Origin: Leucaena leucocephala
Taxonomy: Eukaryota > Streptophyta > Magnoliopsida > Fabales > Fabaceae
Reading direction: 5' to 3'
Assembly: GCA_037074615.1 (NCBI GenBank)
Contig: CM073537.1
Location: 17,317,989-17,381,988, forward strand
Length of the DNA stretch: 64,000 nucleotides
The notes under the pieces are model-generated. The model had not been told where the DNA came from. It was given only the letters and a program-made list of their open reading frames with translations, and ran no database searches. Positions 58,283 through 64,000 of the stretch are shown here, in pieces. Both the position numbers and the translations under genes were made by a program. Numbering within the stretch: position 1 is the stretch's first letter; the number at the start of each line of letters is the position of its first letter.

Positions 58283-59296
58283 AACCCAAAAAAATGTCTT
58301 AATGCCTAGCCATCAAATCTTTAACCATTTGCATCACACATTTCCATTTACAGTCACAACAAAGTTAATTTACAAATATGGGTAAAAAAAGAATTTCAAT
58401 ATAGTTTTCTTTAATTTTAATTTTAAAGTGTAATTATTTATGCATATTTATATAGGTGTTGTCTCGTTGTTTTGTAACATACATGACTCCACAACTAAAC
58501 CCAGTTATCATGACCAACATCATTATACAGTTCACTTTGATTTCAATTAATTACGTTTTTTTTAAAAAAAAAGTGGGTCACAACTAACTCACAAACCGTT
58601 TTGAAAACCTTGATTAATAAATTAACTAAGATATTATATTAAATCGTGAGAAGTTTTGAAGGTTGTTTCCTTGAACAAAAATTAAAGGAAAGGAAGGAAG
58701 GAATGACATTCTCATTTAATATTTTTAGGTTGGTAAGAGTTCGTTTTTATGGTTAATTATTTGTGATTTCTAATTTATATACTCATTATATTCTTAATAT
58801 ATGATCTAATTGAGAAGTTATTATTGATTCTAAATATAATACATAGTTCTTATGTATATAATTATTTTTTTTAAATTACCCTCTATTGATACTCTATTAA
58901 TAATAATCAAATAAATGGTTGAGAGAGAAAGAGAGTTAAAAGAAAATTATTATAGTGTTTTATAAAAAATATGTCATATTAATTAATTTTATTTATCTAA
59001 TAAAATTAGTTAAGTATGATTGTATTAAGGATAAGATTAAAGAGTATATAAATTATTCACAAAAACATAAATAATATATAGCTCATTAATTAGATTTTGT
59101 TGCCATGTACATTAACATATATGCACGGATCTTGTTGGTGGACGCAATGCATGTGAACCAAAGATAGATTGTGTTTATGGACTAAGGGATACAGAATAAC
59201 ATCTTGACATGTTTCACAGTACTACGTTTCTTCGTAAGAACGTTTTTAATGTGCACGAAAAATAAAAATAATTTTAAAAATAAAAAATACTACCAC

Positions 59297-59521
59297 CGAT
59301 ATTTAATATAAGAGTTAGTTGACATTTTTATAGATAAATTAAGAAAGTCAAATTAATTAATTAATTAATTATAACTAATATAGAGTTAGTTAACTACTTT
59401 AGGTAAATTAAAATGTATATAATATGAATTTATCTTTGAGATGTTAGATTTAGTCATAATTAATTAATTAATTTAGCTTCTTTAATCTACCAAAAAAATC
59501 ATCTAACTTTTATATTAAAAA
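59297..59521 (+). mobile_element. MITE-like element with inverted ends
   Basis: The left end TTTAATATAAGAGTTAGTTG is largely complementary to the right end (ATCATCTAACTTTTATATTAAA). The interior repeats the left-end block (AGAGTTAGTTAACTACTTTA near 59379), so this copy may be a nested or internally duplicated version of the element at 43866-44003. Confidence 0.6.
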
Positions 59522-61307
59522 TTTGAAGAAATAATTAACATAAAATCAGTCTAACAGTATAAGTCTTCGCTAAATTCTTCGAAGTGTCGAGCTCAATTTT
59601 GAGAAAATTATATTGAGAGAATGATTACGAATTTTAAAATTAAATATTTAATAATATAATCTGATAACGTCGTATCTATCATATTTCGAGTCTAAAGGAG
59701 AACTAGGTAATTAAAATAGGCGGCTTGGTGTTATTTCTTGTAGTTAACTTTTTTGTTTTGGTGTAAGAAAACATATAAGATTTAAACTTTTTTGAGGTAA
59801 CAAAAATGTAATACAAATAAATAAAATTACTGAATAATGATTAAAATGCAATAAATATTAATCAATTTTTTTAAAAAAAAATAGTTGGTGGCCAGAATAA
59901 ATTGTAAAAAAATAGCTTGTTTTACTGCGACATACCACACGTGGTGAGTGGGAATATTCTTGTAATGGAGATAATGGCCACCATTAACATAAATGGAAGC
60001 AGTTAAAGTAAAATACAAATTATAAAATTAAATAGTGATGATCCCACCATGGTCCTCCACGATCTGTCCAAATCCAACCAGATAAATTAAATTAGGGTGA
60101 ATACAAATTAAAAAATGAACAAGTAATATAGTCTTTGAGTATGTGCATGAATCTTCTATCCGGCAGGGAGAGAAAAAGAAAAGGGAAAACAATTTTGCCG
60201 GAATAAGAAATTCTGTCCTCGCTTTTTTGTATTTCCCACATTACAGTAATCCGAAGCCATGCCTTTCACATTTTGTTATCAATATAGTTCATGATTGCTA
60301 CCTTATGTACGTAGAATAAGATCTTAACAACTTTATATAAATTAAGAAATTTAACTAAAATTAAAGAATTGAGAAAATGATAGAAAAAGAATATGAAAAA
60401 TGATAAATATCAAAATAAGATTTTGTATTGGCAATACCATATTTATTGTTATTAATGCTTAATATATTATTGGTAACATATATGATTTGGAATTTATTAT
60501 TCGTCAGCCTTTTTTTATAATTCTTTTTAAAAAAATTCTTGTTTTAACAAGAATAAAAACTTCTTAAAAATGATGTATTGGAAAAGATATTTGATACTAC
60601 TCCAATGCTTAATATATGATTCATTTAACTAATTTGATTATATTAAATAAGTTAGTTTAATTAGTTAATAAGGTATATTTTTTCTAAAATGTCATAATCA
60701 TTTTTCTTAACTCCCTCTCTCCTCTCTTATTTAATTATTGTTGAGAAAATATTAATAGGAGTAATTTAAAAAATAACTAATAAATATGAAAACTATGTCT
60801 TATATTTACGATCAATATTAATTTTTTAATTATATTATATATTAAGGACTCTAATAAAAAGGTCCAAAATAACCAACTCCCCAAGTAAACCGTGTGCATG
60901 AAAAAAATTATTAAAAAAATAATAAATATAAAAAATAAAATATATTAAAATTTTATATTTATAATTAAAATTAATTTTTAAATATTCAGTGTCATATTGA
61001 TTTATTTTACTATGAAAAAAAATACTATAATAAAGTTGTAAATAAAGTATTTAATTATTAAAAAATTTAATAACAAATAAATAATATGGATTGTTATAAT
61101 TTTTTTAATCAAGATTTATTATTATATACTATCTATTTATTATGATACTTTTATATAATTACGTTATTTTCTTAAAGCTTCATAATGATTTAGCCTTTTA
61201 CTTACTTTCCCATCAATAAAAAGCCCTGTGTACGATCCTGTACGATGTTGTAATTTGAATTCTGCATGCTGCATTTCTCAAGCCGTCCATCAAAAACTTC
61301 TTTTCGT

Positions 61308-61780
61308 GCGTGTCTGGGTACCTTAATTTTAGAATTAATTTTAAGTAAAATTTTAGTTTAAATTTTTTTTATATAAACAGTTATTTTTATTTAAAATCTT
61401 GATTTAGACTAAATTATAGTTTAAAAAAACTGATCAAAATAATTTTTGAAATAGTAAAACAACTTATGGACTATCAAATTATTATTTTATCTTTATTTTT
61501 TTTACACTATCTCTCCTATCTCCTCTATCTTTTCTACTATCTCTCATATCTCTTCTCTACCCTCTCTCCTCTCTTCTCTATTCCCACCCTCTCTCCTCCT
61601 TTTAATAAAATTATATCCTGTTTAGTAATTTACCTTCCTAAAAAGTTATTTTTAAAATAACTATTCAAACACTTATTTTTTTCGAAATCTATTCTCCTCG
61701 AAATCTATTCTCCTCGAAATCTATTCTTCCTAAAATCTATTATCTAAAATTTATTTTAAAAAATTAATCCAAACGGAACC
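61308..61780 (-). mobile_element. Degenerate MITE of the TTA-flanked family, reverse orientation
   Basis: Read on the minus strand it starts GGTTCCGTTTGGATTAATTT, has three GAGAATAGATTTCGAG-type direct repeats, then a purine core. The other end is near GTGTCTGGGTACC. The plus-strand Leu/Ser-rich frame (61466-61660) is the core read backwards. Confidence 0.6.
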
Positions 61781-64000
61781 TTTATCGGATAGAAATGGGC
61801 TAGCCGCATATTAAGGATTTATAGTCTAGTTTGATGCAGCCTATGACATAGCTTATTTAATAAAAAAGATAAATTTTAAATTTATTTAAAAACTTTTTAA
61901 GATAAATAGATTAAACTTTTTAATTTAAAATCTCACTTAATTATTTTTTAAAATTTATTTTATTAACATATATAATATATATTAGCAAAATAATTTTAAA
62001 ATTAGTAGGATTTTAAGTATTTTATATTTATATAAACTTTAATAGACTTAAAATTTATAATATTTAAAACCTATGAATTTTTTTAAAAAACTCACACTAT
62101 AAGTAACTCTTTAAAAATATTTTAAGCTTTTTAAAAGCTCAAACTGCCTGTCTAAAAAGATATTGCTTGTAGGCTCAAACTTTAGATGCTTATTATAGCA
62201 TCAGGCTTCTTTAGCCTATTTTCATCCTAATCGTGATTGGCATTCATCTCCCAGTGACGTCATTTGAATCCGGGATGGGGACGTCATTGCATTTGTTTTT
62301 TTGGAAAGAAGCACGCAAGGGATAAAGTCTAAAGGAGGACAGCGTATTAATGTTGCCCAATGAGAAATGTAAAAATGTGGGGGCCAGTTAAAAAACTTGG
62401 TTTCCAATTAAAGCGACTTTCACTTCTTTTTTTATATAAAAAATTTTAAAAAAAAACTAAATTCACCCATAATATAAAGGCAGGATAAAATCTCATTTTC
62501 TCTTAAGTGGTACCAATGTCAGATAAGGCAAGTCGTCTATTATCCTCAGGCGTAAATCTAAATACCAGGAGTTAAGATATCTCCTCAGATGTTGTGACTA
62601 AAACCACAACAAAATAATACTCCCCAAAAATTAAATATATTTTAAATAATTATATATCTTACCCTTTCGCCAACTGAACCCACATATTTTCACTTGTTCC
62701 TTCTGTTGAAAGGGAGAGTAATTTTTACTACCCCTCCCCTTTAAATAATAATTAAACACTTGATTTATAGATAATAGAAAATTGATTGATTTAATTATTT
62801 ATTAAAAATAGGTGTTGATTCTTTTAAAATATTTATTTTAATAATTTGTATTAAAATTATCTTTAGATAAAAATATCTTTATATATATAATAAATAATAA
62901 TATTTAAAAAATTATAAATTGTGAACTTTGTTTGAACGGAAGACCAAGTGAATTTAGAGTTTGAGGTGTTATATTTATAATTAAAATATTATTTTTAATT
63001 TTATTATAATTTTTTTAACTAACTTTTATATTTAAAATTAAAAAAATATATGTCAAAATTACATTTTGTTTGCATTTTATTGTATATATTTATTTTCTTA
63101 GAGTGTTCTAATAATAAAGGCAAGTACCTTAACTATTTTTTTGATATTAATGAATTTGTTAAAATGTTATTGTAATAAAAACAAGGCACACTAGTGTTAA
63201 TGCATTGGTAATCGACGGTTGATGTTTACGTTCACTGTGTTTTATTATGTTTTAGTTGTATTAAATAAAGAGGAAAACTTATATAGCTAAGGTACTTGTT
63301 TTTATTGAATTAAGATTTTTCATAAATTTTTATTTTATAATAAACTCTTATAATTAATGTTGTTAATATTTTAAAATACCCTTGTTATAATTTTATTATA
63401 TAAAAATATATTGTATATACTAAATATATAAACTAAAACAAGTTAAATATGATGAAAATAACTAAGATGAATTAATATTTAAATTTTTTATATATCTACG
63501 TTTATCTCGAAGAGGATTACTATCCTAACATAACTAAAGAGACGGTGCCAACTCCCAACAGAAAATTTGAAAGGGGTCCAAAGTCATTTTCTTCCAAAAT
63601 TCAAATTCAATTACCACCGTCCATCATTTGTATGTATCCCCATCCTACGTGACCACGTGGTCCCTTGAAAATGTCGCTCTCCTCATTGCCCTGTGCAATG
63701 AAGACACATTCCCACTTCACTCTTCTTCTATTTAATCGTTTATTTATTGTTGTCCTCTGCATTTTTATCAACATAATAGCTAATTTAGAATATTTATTTT
63801 ACTTTAACGGTGAAAAGATTTTTTTTAAAAAAAGAATGATTTATAATTATAATGTTGAGAATAAATAATGTAGTTGTACTTTATTCGTATAATTAAAAAA
63901 TAAAATTGAAAAGCCAAAGTCAAGATTTTCTTAAAAATGTTCAAACACTGCTTTGCTTGGACCGGAGGAGTATTAATTAATTGGATTGATCCTTTGATAA
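61781..64000. other. Gene-free AT-rich DNA to the window end
   Basis: Apart from the SINE fragment at 62460-62628, nothing is recognised. A GC-richer patch at 63590-63670 with ACGTGACCACGTGG contains a CACGTG core (63654-63659) and could belong to a promoter running out of the window. Confidence 0.35.
62460..62628 (-). mobile_element. SINE (family 2) fragment
   Basis: On the minus strand the sequence matches the body and 3' end of the SINE at 37511-37776: GTTGTGGTTTTAGTCACAAC, then ATAATAGACGACTTGCC, then TATATTATGGGTGAAT. The tRNA-like head is missing (5' truncated), and similarity by eye is moderate. Confidence 0.65.

Larger units (their letters stand above)
57372..61307. other. Gene-free AT-rich DNA with repeat relics
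   Basis: No gene is visible. The stretch includes the CA/TG palindrome (58253-58282), a dispersed AT-rich repeat (58725-59080), a MITE-like element (59297-59521) and a foldback relic (60340-60560) similar to 4540-4850. Confidence 0.4.

Noticed and set aside
1..64000. CRISPR arrays, operons or other prokaryotic systems
   Set aside because: The window is plant nuclear DNA. Tandem repeats present are minisatellites or microsatellites, with no spacer-repeat pattern and no associated genes.

Overview
The window reads as AT-rich nuclear DNA of a eudicot plant. It has intron-containing genes with GT-AG splicing, a nuclear tRNA gene, two Copia LTR retrotransposons, LINEs of the L1 and RTE types, tRNA-derived SINEs and many small foldback (MITE-like) elements. 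I cannot name the species from sequence alone. Most long open frames outside the genes described here are shadows of low-complexity DNA.

Four host protein-gene models and one tRNA gene can be supported. (1) A small unrecognised ORF at 256-504 (+) follows two G-box/ABRE elements and a TATA box. (2) A 67-residue CxxC...CxxC protein lies at 12657-12860 (-). (3) tRNA-Ala(UGC) is at 32051-32123 (-). (4) An SMXL4/5-type SMAX1-LIKE gene occupies 39625-43228 (+) with three exons and 1015 residues. (5) An At-4/1-type coiled-coil protein gene occupies 44371-46662 (-) with eight exons and 250 residues. The last two are convergent, their stop codons about 1.1 kb apart.

Layout: 1-0.5 kb small ABRE-linked ORF; 1.56-1.73 kb SINE with a 14-bp target-site duplication (TSD); 1.84-4.0 kb decayed L1-type LINE; 7.6-9.2 kb two PIF/Harbinger-like MITEs; 12.2-13.0 kb small CxxC gene; 14.7-15.0 kb foldback; 15.9-16.0 kb RNase H relic; 20.4-27.4 kb Copia-1, inserted inside an RNase H reading frame of another LINE relic; 27.7-39.3 kb gene-poor DNA with the tRNA and a SINE; 39.6-46.7 kb the two main genes; 49.0-50.1 kb young 5'-truncated RTE element with a perfect 17-bp TSD; 50.2-55.8 kb Copia-2 with a perfect 5-bp TSD; 56.1-57.4 kb two further MITEs of the same family; 57.4-64 kb AT-rich DNA with degenerate repeats and a SINE fragment.

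I do not see an unknown multi-gene system. The points most worth a second look are: Copia-2, whose LTRs are almost identical outside a 30-bp minisatellite although its coding region is broken many times; the periodic TGGGCC-rich leader of Copia-1; the intronic duplicate of an exon segment in the At-4/1 gene; the dense TTA-flanked MITE family; and two small genes of unknown function.
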